Positions 9,317-20,509 of a DNA stretch of 64,000 bases are shown piece after piece. Location: positions 15,946,339 to 16,010,338 of the forward strand of contig OW204011.1 of the NCBI GenBank assembly GCA_934047225.1, given 5' to 3'. The notes below the pieces were generated by a model that saw only the letters and a program-made list of their open reading frames with translations, was not told the origin of the DNA and made no database searches. A program made the position numbers and the translations under genes. Positions within the stretch are counted from its first letter, which is position 1. Every line of letters begins with the position of its first letter. The DNA is from Ypsolopha sequella. Taxonomy: Eukaryota > Arthropoda > Insecta > Lepidoptera > Ypsolophidae.

Positions 9317-11164
9317 GAAACAGATATCACAGCTAAGACTCTGTTTGGTTTTTACGAGAAAAAACTCGACTTTTCGGTCAACTTACGGGTGACATGATGA
9401 AATATTCTTTATATGATATTTAAATAATTATTTAATATTGTAATATTTATTTCGTTACTTATGATTGACACTCACCCTAATTGTAGTGATATGAAATTGG
9501 TATCTTTTTGATTAAAAGTAAATTTTACTTTTATGACTAAAATTATAGACTGCATAAAATCATTTTTCGATTTGCCGTATAGCACCGTCCGTGTTCGATA
9601 AATATGTAAAAACATTCCTAGTAAAACTCTTTGCCTTTATTTAACTTGTAGCATAAAATGCTTAGAATTATGAAATAAACGAAAATGTATACAATGTGCC
9701 CCGAAAAGATCTGTAAATACTTCAAGTGCGTGGCGTGGCCATACCTAACTTCTAACCTAACCTACTGCTTTGAAGTCATATAAAAAGACGTATTTTTATT
9801 ACTCTGCTCAATAGATCAATTGTACATATTGCCCAGTCAATGTAAAATTTCAAACGTTATTATCACATTACCCTCTCGTTTTGGGTAATTTTCATACTGC
9901 CCGGGCATTTTGTATATTGCCCTATTAATTAATCACTTAGTCGACGAAATATATATAAAGCTGAACTCTTTTTGAGTTGAATATTAATTAAAACAACTAA
10001 AAAATATGTGCAAGCACATTGATTAAGAATCACATTAATACAAAAAAAAATGTAAAAGCTGTTTTCTGTTTATTTTATTTTATTGTAATGTCTTATTGTT
10101 AACCTTTTATATATATGATATGGGGCTAGTTGCTCGCAATAAACGTTATATTATTATTATTTAACAATTTTACCGCCTCAGCGCGAGAAAATATAAAATA
10201 TTCTCAGCGCGAGTAAATATAAAATACACGCAATACAAATGAAAAAAAAAATAGATGTTGCCCAACATACTTTCAGCTCACTTCATCAAATAAATATTCG
10301 TTCGTTTCGTAAACAAGGACTCGCGTCCCAATGTCTCCAATTATGTTAAAGTTGCACAAAATACTATTACGAAACGAACATTTTATTTGAGTACATTTGG
10401 ACATTTAGAGTGTTGACATTTCTTTTGGGGGACATTGTAAGACGCAGTACGTTTTATTCCAAGAAACCATAAATTATGTTTATTGACTTAGGTTGTGTTT
10501 CTTTGGTTTGTACCTAGCTAGGTATTTTTAATTACTTTTAAACCTAAAGTATTAGAGGGTATTCGTGAATGCATATTTATTTAGTTAAGAGTTTAAGTGA
10601 GGCAAACACACAGCATATCAAGGCAACAGACTTTATAATTTATTTTATGTAAATGTTTTTGTAGCAAAACCTCGAACCGAAAAAACTGTGTTACGAACAT
10701 AATAAAACTTTTTTGTATTTTTTATAAATTTAAACTTCGAACGCGTGCATACGACGCGTTCGTTCTTTTGTTTTTATACTATATGGTTTTGTTTTTACGC
10801 TACAGAGAGAATGGTATTTTACTTGACTTAGCTACATTTGAAAGATTTACCTTTAATTTGTCAGATTTAGGCCTTTCTGTTTGTTGGGGAAACCACCAAC
10901 TAAATCCTTCGGCTCCGTCGTGGTTGTGGAAACCGCCAACCCAATCCACTTCCGGCTCCGTAGGGGGTCGACACTGTCGATGGCAGCGTCGTAGTTTCCC
11001 GCAGTCGATTGTAATGTCCGGAGGACTGTCCTAATGCAACTCGTAAAATAAAAGTTCAAAATTCTCTCTGCGCAAAGACTCCGACAGGCCAAGTGGGGGA
11101 CACCTTTTGCTAGGTTATTGCTGAAACCGAAAAGTTACTATATTCGTATCGAGATCATTTTAAG
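9317..11164. other. AT-rich non-coding sequence with a GC palindrome
   Basis: No gene is seen. At 10,738-10,762 there is a 9-bp inverted repeat (CGAACGCGT ... ACGCGTTCG). The adjoining 10,670-10,737 is related in inverted orientation to 30,944-31,010, so part of this is an interspersed repeat. 10,890-11,120 is GC-richer with no recognised content. Repeated at 20,510-22,357. Confidence 0.5.
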
Positions 11165-12283
11165 CAGCAGCGTGGGTCATCTTCGGCTGCCCGAAGGGCG
11201 GTCGAAGGTGCGGGCCTTGATGAATTTATCTTTGCCCGGGCTTCATCTCCGCGGGCTACTACCCGCGGGTCCGGGGTGGGCAGCTAGTATGAGCTACTAG
11301 ATGCCTGTGTGAGTGAGGTCCTTTAGTCTTCATGGCCACCGGTGGTACGTCACCAGGCACTCTCGTGGGTGTAGAGCTGTTCGACTCTGAGGAAGAGCGA
11401 CGCGCCAGGTTGCGCCTTTTCTCTTCCTCAGATCGTAGCTCCGGTGATGATAACGCCCTTTTGGTGGGGCGGGTCGGGTTTTCCGGGTCGTCAAGGGGGC
11501 CAACAGTGGCCTCATCATCCTGCGGCTGAGGGAAGCTCGTTACTTCATGAGTAAATAGATTCCGCGACACTATATTAAGCGGCGGTCTTGCTCTTCCCGT
11601 CCCTGTACGACGTTCCAGGGGGGTGAGGGTGGTAAAGGGGGAGGTGGTACCTCGTCTTCCATCTTGAGGATAGTGTCTATTTCACTGTATTCACATACCG
11701 GGTATTCCGGGCACTGGGTCACTCACTGGTGCTCGCTTCGGCCTGCTTTGCTATCAAAGCAGTGGGAAGCGAGCTAGGGAACACTTCTTTACACTAGACA
11801 CTCTCGCGGGTAATCTAACCAAAGGGTGCTCCCTAAGCGAACTGAGCTGCGCGCGACGGCGCTAACACTTTCACTGCACACAAACACAACTAACATCCAA
11901 AGTGCACTTGGTTACTATCGAGATAATAACACAAGACCCAATTGCACTTGGTGTCTCAATCCTGAACACTGCATCCAAGTCACTGTAATCCGGTATCACT
12001 GCGATCCAAATCACTGCAATCCTGGGAGTATAACGTCCAAACCGGAGCGCAACACCTATCCTTCGGGACGTCGGGGCACTTCGCTTCCATGAGGAGGTGG
12101 AGGCGTGGCCACACCGACACCACAGGGGGGCGGGCGTGCGGGCTCAACGGCGGCGAATCAGGAGAGGTCGCGATGGCCGCGAGGGGCGTGGCTCTCGACG
12201 GCACGGCCGAAGCCAATACCGGAGCGCGCACTGAACAATTCGCGGCAGGCACCGCTCGTACGCAGTCTTGCCGAGGCGATGAG
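11165..12283 (-). mobile_element. Internally deleted Jockey J derivative, copy 1
   Basis: Read on the reverse strand, the J 5' leader (12,283 to about 11,680) and the first ~110 codons of ORF1 (blocks SRNLFTHEVTSFPQPQDDEA and RSEEEKRRNLARRSSSES) are followed directly, at about 11,353, by the last part of the J 3' UTR. The 3' UTR part (11,170-11,352) matches 16,040-16,202. The junction replaces the rest of ORF1 and all of ORF2. Its 5' end (CATCGCCTCGG) abuts the poly(A) of the neighbouring J2. It keeps both termini and no functional protein, so it would be non-autonomous. Confidence 0.75.
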
Positions 12284-12365
12284 TTTTTTTGATAGTCCTT
12301 CTTTGTTTTTTGCCTTTTGGCCATTAAAACTTTGCCTTGAAAGGCGGGACAGAGAGTCTCCCGCC
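12284..12365 (-). other. J2 3' UTR and poly(A), copy 1
   Basis: This short stretch after the J2 stop contains an inverted repeat near 12,337-12,365 (GGCGGGA ... TCCCGCC). It ends in seven As on the element strand (T run 12,284-12,290), immediately followed by the 5' end of the J derivative. Confidence 0.6.
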
Positions 12366-14443
12366 TTATTTTTTATTTCCATGCTGTGAAGCGCTGTCGG
12401 TGGGCAGAGCTGTAGCTGTAGCCTGAGGGGGCTGTGGCGTCTGAGGTGTATTGCAGTGACCAGACATAACGTTTACGTGTGTGTCACTGTCTTCTGGAGG
12501 TTTTATTGTTATGTCGGCGTGGAGTGTTTGTGCACACGCGTGCGCGTCCTTTTGAACGTGCATGCGGTGGAAGGTGTGGGGTGTTTGCGACTGGTAGAGT
12601 GGCTGTGAATTGATAGTATTGATTTGTCGCCTTCGTCGGCGGCGCGTACGTGCGCGCGGACGGTGCAAGTGTAATGGTGCGGAGAGGTTATTGTTAACGG
12701 GATTGACGGTGGGGGTGCACTCAATAATTTTGGTTGTTATTTCGTCGTCGGGGTCGTGGAGTACGTTACGAGGGCGTCGTCTGGGTTGTTTGGCTGCGGG
12801 ATTTGCGCTGTAATCTGCTGCGATACGGATAAGGGGGTTAGGATGATGAAAGGCCTTCTCGAAGTATCGAGTAGAGGCTTGTTTCATGTAGTTGCGAATG
12901 GTAGGCACTTCCAGTTCTTTGTGTAGGTTATAGTTTCGTACATACCACGGTGCACCCGTGGCTGTACGGAGAAATCTGTTTTGGATTCTTTGGAGCTTAA
13001 TAATGTGTGTTTTCGCAGCTTGTGCGAAAACCACGCTCGCATAGGTGAAAACTGGACGTATACAAGCTAAGTAAAGTCTTAGCTTATTTCGTAAGGAGAG
13101 TTTGCTCTTGGATCGGACTAGCGGGCCTAGTCGACCAAGGATGAATTTGGCTTTGTTCCTCACATTTTGGATGTGAGGGCCGAAGGTGAGGCGACTATCC
13201 AGTGTGACTCCAAGGTATTTCACTTGTCTTGTCCATGGTATAGCGCGGCCGAATAGGGTGATTTGTGGAAGGCGAGTCCTGTTCCTCACCGGTATGTACC
13301 GAGTGAAGAATATGGCCTGGCTCTTTTCCGGATTGAGTTCGATCCGCCACTTCTTGAACCAATCGGCTAAGAGAGTGGCGGCGGTTTGGAGCTTTTTGAT
13401 CACTGCCTCCATGTTCCTACCAGAGCAGTAGAGCGCAGTGTCGTCAGCGAAGAGGGCAAGCTGTTCGTTGGGGAGTTTAGGGATGTCACTCGTGAAGAGT
13501 GTAAATAGAAGAGGGGAGAGCACTGAGCCCTGAGGGACGCCCGCTTTGATAGGATGAGGTCTAGAGTGAGTGCCTTCCACTCTAAACCTAAAATTTCGAT
13601 TTGAAAGATAGTCTCTGATGATCAGAACCAGTCTGTCAGGGAGACTCATATCGTACAGCTTGAGGATGAGGCCGTTATGCCAGACTCTGTCAAACGCCTT
13701 TGCCACGTCGAAAAATAGGGCTCCGTGATTCGATGGACCTGTTGTACGCATGAGTGGTTTGCACGGAAACCGAATTGCTCGTCAGGAACAAGTCCTCTAC
13801 TGAACACTGCAGTCCTGAGTCGGGTGTTTAGGACTCTCTCGTATATTTTCCCTAGGGATTTTAATGGACTGATTGGGCGGTAACTGTTGGGGGCTGACCT
13901 ATCTTTATAGGGCTTGTGTATGCCTATCACGTCCGCTTCTTTCCAAGCATCAGGAAACAAACAGTTAGCTATGGCGGAGTTCATTATAGTGACTATGAGG
14001 ACTAGGAGAGGGTAGGAGAGGTTTTTTAGTACTCGGTTTGCTATCCCATCTGGACCTGGGGATTTTTTAGATTTTAGGTCTTTGATTGACGTTCTTTGAC
14101 GTGCTAGCCTCCAGTACGCCTGGTGGTGAGGTGTGAGCTCAGAGAGGAGCGAGTCCCATTTTTGAGTTTTGTGGGTGCTCACTGCCGATTTCACCTGGCG
14201 TTGGAGCTCTCGCATTTTTGATTTATTTTCCACACTAGGGAAGAAATCGTAATTGCGAGTGGCTGCGTTTTTTGCCCGGATGAGGTTTCGGATGTCATTT
14301 GGGAGAGTCCATTTATTGTCATCTTTTATGTCAGTCTGTTTTGTACAGTCTTTTACAGTCTTTTGTGACTGCTCTGTGTTCGGTAGATGAGGGCACCTGA
14401 ACGAGTATGCCTTGATTGACTTTTTTAGCCTTGATGAATTCAA
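12366..14443 (-). pseudogene. J2 Jockey-like ORF2: RT without endonuclease, copy 1
   Basis: The reverse strand encodes a Jockey-type reverse transcriptase. Frame one (13,646-14,443) holds SKKSPGPDGIANRVLK, KEADVIGIHKPYKDRS, YRPISPLKSLGKIYERVL and DEQFGFRANHS. Frame two (12,366-13,751) holds FDVAKAFDRVWHNGL, GVPQGSVLSPLLF, the catalytic LFADDTALY and the thumb/C-terminal part, ending in an Arg/His/Thr-rich tail. A small deletion near 13,705-13,750 shifts the frame. The APE endonuclease is missing, because the sequence passes from ORF1 to the pre-RT linker near 14,340-14,400. The element therefore cannot move by itself. Copy 2 (23,559-25,636) differs by one residue (Arg here, Gln there, after KSKLSL). 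Confidence 0.85.
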
Positions 14444-14972
14444 TCTTACGTGCTTTTAGGGCGCCTGCGATTGTGGTCCATGAATCGACGTCCGCAATGC
14501 AGATCTGCGGTGGTTTTTGTTTTTTCCCAGTTTGATTGTTGGGTGCAGTTGTGTAATTTGTAGTTGGTTTGGGGCCCGTTGATGTAGAGGCGGTGTTGGC
14601 GGCGGCGGGAGAGTCTGTTTTTTCCAGAGAACGCAGTACCTTTGCGTTCGTTGGAGTGGTTTGAATAGAAGATCTCTTACGAGACAGAGACAGAGAGGTT
14701 TGGGCCTCATCTGAGAGTAGGGCGAACTGGTTGTTCCTGAGGAACTCCATGTCGACTTCGTTATCATAAGGGGTGGTCGTTACCGGGAGGCCAGTCGGTT
14801 GGGTTGTCTGTCCTGAGGGGATTGATTGGGTTTGAGTTTGAGTTTGAGTGACTTGATTTTGAGATGATAGTAGCCAGGTTTGCCTTTCGGCTTCCTGTTG
14901 AGTTAGTAATTGCTCAAGGCGCTCCGAAAGGAGTTTGTTTTGAGATTTCAGATCCTCTATTATTTGTTCCAT
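14331..14972 (-). pseudogene. J2 ORF1 N-terminal part, copy 1
   Basis: The frame starts with ATG at 14,972. It has a short coiled-coil-like opening (MEQIIEDLKSQNKLLSERLE), then a Gln/Thr-rich stretch, then from about residue 155 a domain reading PPQICIADVDSW, KARKIEFIKAKK and ILVQVPSSTEHRAVTK. The last block resembles the conserved ORF1/Gag domain that precedes CCHC knuckles in Jockey-type elements. The knuckles are absent, because after ~200 residues the frame enters ORF2 pre-RT sequence. The intact protein would bind element RNA. Confidence 0.7.
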
Positions 14973-15016
14973 GTTTGAAGTTTGATTAAGGTGAGAAAAA
15001 AGTGTAAATATTTTTT

Positions 15017-15400
15017 TTTTTGGGGATGGTGAGGGGGTGGGTGGAGGAGTGTCTCCAAGTGAGAAGGAAAGTAAGATAGAAAGAAAATTTTATTTTTGGG
15101 GGATGGTGGTGGGGGTGGGTGGGGGATGGTGGGGGTGGGTGGATGAGTGTTCCCGAGAAAGAAGGAAGAAAGATAGAAAGAAAACAATTTTTGGGGTATG
15201 GTGGTGGGGGTGGGTGGGGGATGGTGGGGGTGGGTGGATGAGTGTCCCTAAGAAAGAAGGAGAGAAGATAGAAAGAAAATTATTTTTGGGGGATGGTGGT
15301 GGGGGTGGGTGGGGGATGGTGGAGGAGTGTCTCCAAGAAAGAAGGAAAGAAAGATAGAGAGATTTTTTGGGGGATGGTGGGGGTGGGTGGATGAGTGTCT
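15017..15400 (-). repeat. G-rich minisatellite in J2 5' leader, copy 1
   Basis: Units begin near 15,025, 15,101, 15,197, 15,291 and 15,372 (76-96 bp apart). Each has a G-rich half (GGGGGATGGTGGTGGGGGTG) and a purine half (AAGAAAGAAGGAAAGAAAGA). Several runs of four or more GGG tracts lie on the forward strand, so the strand opposite the element RNA could form G-quadruplexes. It sits directly upstream of J2 ORF1, where tandem promoter monomers occur in some other non-LTR families. A promoter role is inference. Confidence 0.85.
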
Positions 15401-15808
15401 CCCTACCTAGGTAGGCCTAATGTGTGTGTGTACAGCACTGACCTCAGGTGGATACTTCTTTGTGTGCAGCTTGTTCGGTGGTCGGCAGGTCCGGGCGGGG
15501 GTTATGGGCTTTCCGGCGGGCGATCGGTATTCTTGAGTGATCAGCTGGTGACGCGAGTCTCGAACGAACGTCACGACGAGCCGCTCAGCCTAGGTGGGGC
15601 TGGCGGCTCAATCGTATCCTTGGTGTGAGCGAGAGGCCGAGGGTCCTCTTTCCGCATGTATTAGCGGCGAGTGTGAGCGGGCGAGCGAGCGCTTGCATTG
15701 GATGCAGTGGCGCGTCGGGTCACGAGGTGTGAGGCGCACTGGGAGGCGATCGACCGGCACGTGCGAGCGGTGCGAGCGGCAGACGCGGAATGAATGAAAT
15801 TGCAAATC
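15401..15808 (-). other. J2 5' leader, copy 1
   Basis: GC-rich sequence without a real ORF lies between the minisatellite and the poly(A) of the next element upstream (T run 15,809-15,817). By position it is the distal 5' UTR/promoter region of J2. Repeated at 26,594-27,001. Confidence 0.55.
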
Positions 15809-16226
15809 TTTTTTTTTATTATTGGTTTAGGTCCTAACAACATATAAAAAATTCAGAACGACCGGACCTTTTGCAAGCACGGATGTACATCTTGACAGGA
15901 CTAGGCGATGAGTTCGACTCGAGGCTGCGTATGTGCGATGTCTGCGGCACAACGTCCGGTAAGCCGGTAACCGAGCGCTGTGCTACACAACCGTCTGACA
16001 AGCCGGTAGCCGAACGATTGGTGATAATTTTGCAGCAGCGTGGGTCGTCTTCGGCCGCCCGCCTTGATGATAACATCTTTGCCCGGGCTTCATCTCCGCG
16101 GGCTACTACCCGCGGGTCCGGGGTGGGCAGCTAGTATGAGCTACTAGATGCCTGTGTGAGTGAGGTCCTTTAGTCTTCATGGCCACCGGTGGTACGTCAC
16201 CAGCGGCCCAGTCCGTCTTGATGACC
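15809..16226 (-). other. Jockey J 3' UTR and poly(A)
   Basis: Sequence after the J ORF2 stop matches the 3' UTRs at 29,801-30,131 and 11,165-11,352, including the inverted repeat TCCGCGGGCT ... ACCCGCGGGT near 16,096-16,116. It ends in an A-rich tail (A9 on the element strand at 15,809-15,817, preceded by AATAAT), followed at once by the J2 leader. Confidence 0.65.
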
Positions 16227-18977
16227 TCACTCACTGTCTTCGGAGCTGCTGGCGGATGTGTCGCTCAGCAGCTCCCTGGGGTAGGGACGTCCGGAGGTAG
16301 GTCGGTCGTAGTTGGGGGCGAGAGCTCGTAGATGTTCGTGTGGGCTGTGGTCGGCGCGGTAAAATAGCGACCGCGCCAGTCTGCACACAAACTCCTCCAC
16401 GGTCTCAACCCCCGTGTCACCGGCTATCGTAGTGTTTCTCACGTATCGCCCCGCGCCTGTGACGACACGTAGAGAGGTATTTTGCTGCACTTGAAGTTTC
16501 CCTCTGAGGGCAGACGAACACAAGACGTACCACGCAGGCGCCGCATACGTGAGGCGAGAGCGTAGATACGTCTTGTATATGTTGATCTTCGTCCTCAGAG
16601 GGAGGCGCGACGCTAGCACGGGCCTCAGGACCGCTCTCGCGGCCTTGGTCTGTCGGATGACGTGATCCACCTGAGGGCCCATGCGTAGCCGGCGGTCGAT
16701 GTGGCAGCCGAGGTACTTCACCGAGTCTGCCCACTCGATGTTTCCCCCTCGCAGCGTCAGCTTCTGGAGACTGCTCGTCCAGGTGCGGCCAGTCAACATG
16801 GCTGTCGTCTTCCCTACGTTGACCGACATGCGCCAGTTATCCAGCCACTCTGGGAGTCGATCCAGAAGCCTCTGCATCTTCATCACTGCGACCGGCGCTC
16901 TGCGAGAGGAGGAGAAGTAAGCGCTGTCGTCGGCGTAGAGCGCCAACTCAACGTCCTCCTCCCCCTCTGCGAGCGTGCCAGCCAGGGTGGGGATGTCGTC
17001 CGTGTAGATGGCATACAGGCAGGGCGAGAGGCAGCTGCCCTGCGGTACACCAGCACCTATTGGGTGCGTCGGGGAGGTGGCGCCCTCTACCGAGACATAG
17101 AATCGTCGATCGGCTAAGAATGACGCTACTATTCGCACTATCTCGCGCGGACAGGCACTAGCTAACAGCTTATATAAAAGCCCCGCATGCCACACGCGAT
17201 CGAACGCTTTCTCGATATCGAGGAAGACGCTGACGGTTTGGCGACCTTTGTTCATCTCGAACGAAAGGTGGTGCAGGACTCTCATAAGCTGCAGCGTGGT
17301 TGAGTGCTCACTACGGAAACCGAACTGCTCGTCCCGGGGTGGGACGTGCGGTCTCAGTCTCCGCAGGAGCAGGCGCTCGAAGGTCTTCGCGATGTGCGAA
17401 AGTAGCGTAATGGGCCGATGGTGTGCTGGATATCGACGATCCTTGCCTGGTTTCGGGAGGGTGATCACCTTCCCAGTCTTCCAGGGCTCGGGGAAGTGTC
17501 CGGTGCGGAGTATTCCGTTGAAGAGGCGTACCAACGCCACCACCACTCTGCGTGGTAGCCTCTTTAATGCCGCAGTAGGAATCCCGTCGGGACCGGGGGC
17601 TTTCCTACTGGGAAGACGTCTTAATGTTGTTGCCAACTCGGTGGGAGAGATGAATGGGACGTCGGGCGTGTCTGGCTCTGCTTGAAGGAAGTCTTCCACA
17701 GTGCGCACCACGTGATCTATGTGATCTGAGGCGGTGGGCGCGGCTGCATTCGGCATGAACTGTCCTTCAAGGTGCTCTGCTAGTATGTTAGCACGGTCTT
17801 GGGCTGCGTACTTCCGTTCACCTCTCTCGTTGAACAACGGGTAGATGGGCTCGGCGGCGCGCGAGAGGTTCCGCAGGAGGTGGCGTAGGGAGGTTTCGTG
17901 TTCAGTCGCTCGGTCGATTGTATCTTCCCAGGACGAACCACGAAACTCCTTTACGGCAGCGGACACCTTCTCGGCGAGACTGTTCAGTTCTCTCTTTACT
18001 CGTGGGCAGCGAGTGCGAGCCCACAGCTTGCGGAGGCGCCTCTTCTCCCGTAGATCTGCCTGAAGATGGGCAGGGAGCTCCTCCTTGCGACGGGACGCAA
18101 CTGGAAGGATGCTTGTCGCAGCTTTCTGTGCATCGACCATCGCAAGGGTTATCTCGGCAGCGGCGGACTCAGCCGCCTGAGGTGTCGAGATGTTACCTCG
18201 GAGGCTGAAGTCTGTGAGACTGGTCTGGAATTGATCCCAGTCCACCTTCAGGCGCGGTGGAGGTACAACTGTGAAGTCGGACGATAGACCAACCACGATG
18301 AGGATAGGTAGGTGGTTTGTGTCCATGTCGTACAGGACCTCCACCGAGATCGGATATGGCAGCGCTTGGTGTAGGACAATGTCCAGGACGTCCGGTCTCT
18401 TCGTTGGGTCGTCGGGTACGTGTGTGGGGGCGCTAGTACCCACTATCTCGTACCCGTACCTCTCGGCGTCCTTGTTGAGGTGCCTCCCCTCGAAATTGGT
18501 TGTTCTCGAACCCCAAGCAGGGTGCTTGGAGTTGAGATCACCAGCGAGGAGAGTGGGTGTTTGGCCGTCGAAGATGTTCCGGAGGTCCTGGGAGGCGAAA
18601 GGTCGTCTTGTTGTCTCGCTCGTACGCGGAGGTTTGTAGGCCCCAAACAGTCTTAGCTCCTTTCCGTCTGCGTTTATACACACGCCGGTGGAGCGCATGC
18701 TTGTGTACGCAGGTGGTGCCAACTCCTCGTGTACGACATCTCTCCTAACCAGCGCCGCAGTCCCGCGGTAAGGCAGGTGGGGCGGTAAAGGAGAGATTTC
18801 ATCCCGACGGTACACGAAGTAGTTGGGTACTCGGAGCTCTTGTTGTGGGGCCAGTTTGGTCTCGCCCAGCAGGATGATGTGCGCGTCCTGGGTCTGGGCG
18901 AAGGTGCGGAGCGCCGCCTGTTTGTAGGCGATGCCCCCTGGGTTCCAGTAAATTATCCTAAGTGCCCCTCGGGGCAT
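16227..18977 (-). CDS. Jockey J ORF2: endonuclease and reverse transcriptase, intact
   Basis: 916 codons without interruption, ATG at 18,977. N-terminal APE-type endonuclease, ~residues 7-230: YWNPGG (Asn 12), LLGETK (Glu 39), LAGDLNSKHPAWG (Asp 147, Asn 149), DTNHLPI (His 222). RT follows, ~455-760: RKAPGPDGIP, ITLPKPGKDR, HRPITLLSHIAKTFERLL, FLDIEKAFDRVWH, GVPQGSCLSP and catalytic LALYADDSAYF (681-684). The C-terminal tail is acidic and serine-rich (SASSSEDSE). No RNase H is seen, as usual for the Jockey group. It would nick target DNA and copy the element RNA there. The start overlaps the ORF1 stop by 20 nt. All motifs are present, so the enzyme may be functional, although its ORF1 partner on this side is cut at 19,258. 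Confidence 0.85.
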   Translation of the reverse strand: MPRGALRIIYWNPGGIAYKQAALRTFAQTQDAHIILLGETKLAPQQELRVPNYFVYRRDEISPLPPHLPYRGTAALVRRDVVHEELAPPAYTSMRSTGVCINADGKELRLFGAYKPPRTSETTRRPFASQDLRNIFDGQTPTLLAGDLNSKHPAWGSRTTNFEGRHLNKDAERYGYEIVGTSAPTHVPDDPTKRPDVLDIVLHQALPYPISVEVLYDMDTNHLPILIVVGLSSDFTVVPPPRLKVDWDQFQTSLTDFSLRGNISTPQAAESAAAEITLAMVDAQKAATSILPVASRRKEELPAHLQADLREKRRLRKLWARTRCPRVKRELNSLAEKVSAAVKEFRGSSWEDTIDRATEHETSLRHLLRNLSRAAEPIYPLFNERGERKYAAQDRANILAEHLEGQFMPNAAAPTASDHIDHVVRTVEDFLQAEPDTPDVPFISPTELATTLRRLPSRKAPGPDGIPTAALKRLPRRVVVALVRLFNGILRTGHFPEPWKTGKVITLPKPGKDRRYPAHHRPITLLSHIAKTFERLLLRRLRPHVPPRDEQFGFRSEHSTTLQLMRVLHHLSFEMNKGRQTVSVFLDIEKAFDRVWHAGLLYKLLASACPREIVRIVASFLADRRFYVSVEGATSPTHPIGAGVPQGSCLSPCLYAIYTDDIPTLAGTLAEGEEDVELALYADDSAYFSSSRRAPVAVMKMQRLLDRLPEWLDNWRMSVNVGKTTAMLTGRTWTSSLQKLTLRGGNIEWADSVKYLGCHIDRRLRMGPQVDHVIRQTKAARAVLRPVLASRLPLRTKINIYKTYLRSRLTYAAPAWYVLCSSALRGKLQVQQNTSLRVVTGAGRYVRNTTIAGDTGVETVEEFVCRLARSLFYRADHSPHEHLRALAPNYDRPTSGRPYPRELLSDTSASSSEDSE

Positions 18978-19258
18978 TGAAGGATAAAATAAGGGCCATT
19001 CCTTTTATTGCGACCATCGCAATATTCTGCGACGAGCCCGCGGTTATTGATTCGGTAAGCGCAATGATTAGGTCCACCATTGCTGCTTCCTGGTCTTCCT
19101 GCAGGCTCCTTATGGCCGCATGGAGGGCATCTAGGGCCTCGCTAATTCTTGGGAGAGCAGCGAGGGCGGGAGATTGTCGCGTGCCTGCCGGTGCGAGCGA
19201 GATAGCGCGTGCAGCGGGGGTGCGGGGCGGTAGAGTCGGTTGAGCTAGTACTGTCTCT
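18958..19258 (-). pseudogene. C-terminal end of J ORF1, truncated at duplication breakpoint
   Basis: The last ~100 codons of J ORF1 are identical to 27,174-27,474. The frame then runs into the duplicated AT-rich segment at 19,259. The stop (TAG, 18,958-18,960) lies 17 nt past the ORF2 ATG. Confidence 0.85.
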
Positions 19259-20112
19259 CACAGTTAGTGATCGCGAAACGAGTCTCCAGTATGAATTCGA
19301 GTGGTTGATTAAACTAGACCTTATAATTAACTTTTAAATTGGTCCAAAAACGAAACGTTCTATTGTTTAAGACGTAAACATCCGAAAAAAGGAGAGTGGC
19401 ATTCTATTTAGCCTTACTTGCAGCTAATTCGGCTCTAATGAAAACCAACTACAGTTCGGGCCAGTACAAAAGGCTTGCGTGAAGTTAGACAGAGATGATG
19501 TCGCAGTCACACATTCTCGGACGAGGGAGGGGTTTACGGGAGCTTTCTGTACTCGAGAACCGAATGGAGACCTTGAACCTATCCTTAATGACAACGGTGA
19601 GCAATGAGTTCGTCTCCTGCATGAAGATTTTTAGGAAAATCAATTGCGAAGCTTAAAAAAACAGTATTGCACAATTATTTTTTCGATATCTCAAAACTTA
19701 CGAAGTATTGGCAATCGAAGTGAACTTAGGGGTCCTTTCTCCGGATTTGTAACAAAATACCATTAAGAAATAATTATAAAATGCAACTTTTAACTGCCTG
19801 CTGTGACGTCATCGTACACAACGGCGTACTAACTGATAAATATATAAGTGCTTCATAACTTCGGTAATAATATTAATTTTTCTAAAATTCTTATGTAGTG
19901 CTTTGCTTTCCCTAATTGATCAGTTACCATAAAAATATATTGATATTTCAGTACAGGAGACGAGCTGATTAGGCAAGAATCTAAATTGTAATTTGTACCC
20001 ATAGAGGAAAATCTATGTTTGTACCTTATTTATTTGCCAAATCACATAATGGTACAAGCTTAATGTACGCATAATAAAATAAGTTATTTACATAGTCAAG
20101 TGAAATATGTGT

Positions 20113-20509
20113 AATATTTATAACTTTAGCTGTATTAGCTTTTTATTTGTAGTTTTAGCAATTATATGATAATGCGCCAAGTGACCAGCGCACACTATGG
20201 ACCCGGACTCAACAGACAGCACTGACAGACTTGACCAACTGACCCAATCAGCAAGTACTCCCCTCCAAACTGTTTTTTTTTTATTTTACCACCTTTCTGT
20301 CATAATTTTTTTTATTTAAATAGTTCCTATCATAACCTTTTCAGACTGTATCAACTTGTTTTCATATATATTTTTTATCATTTTTACCTGTCAACCACTC
20401 GACTGATGACGGCCTCACTGATGAGGCCGAAATATATCGAAAATATAAAGTTTATTAATTTTTTTATTATTATCATATAATTGCTAAAACTACAAATAAT
20501 ATTTATAAC
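20113..20509. mobile_element. Short hairpin element with hammerhead-like core, copy 2
   Basis: Duplicate of 8,920-9,316, with the same 12-bp flanks and 29-bp inverted repeat. The hammerhead-like core is at about 20,403-20,432. Confidence 0.5.

Larger units (their letters stand above)
8064..19258. repeat. 11.2-kb unit of a recent tandem duplication, copy 1
   Basis: 8,065-15,826 matches 19,259-27,019 over the full 7.76 kb. I see one base difference (13,090 C versus 24,283 T) and one 1-nt indel (C at 8,174 absent from copy 2). Sequence 18,805-19,259 equals 27,021-27,475. Both facts fit a head-to-tail duplication of 8,064-19,258. The breakpoint shares CTGTCTC at 8,057-8,063 and 19,251-19,257. 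Confidence 0.85.

Noticed and set aside
9750..9775. CTAACCTAACCTA-like stretch resembling TTAGG telomere repeats
   Set aside because: Only two to three units, imperfect, with no array. It gives no support for a telomere.
10768..11034. 88-codon forward frame repeated in both duplication copies
   Set aside because: It is present twice only because the whole segment is duplicated. The sequence has no domain and mixes AT-rich and GC-rich composition at an apparent join.
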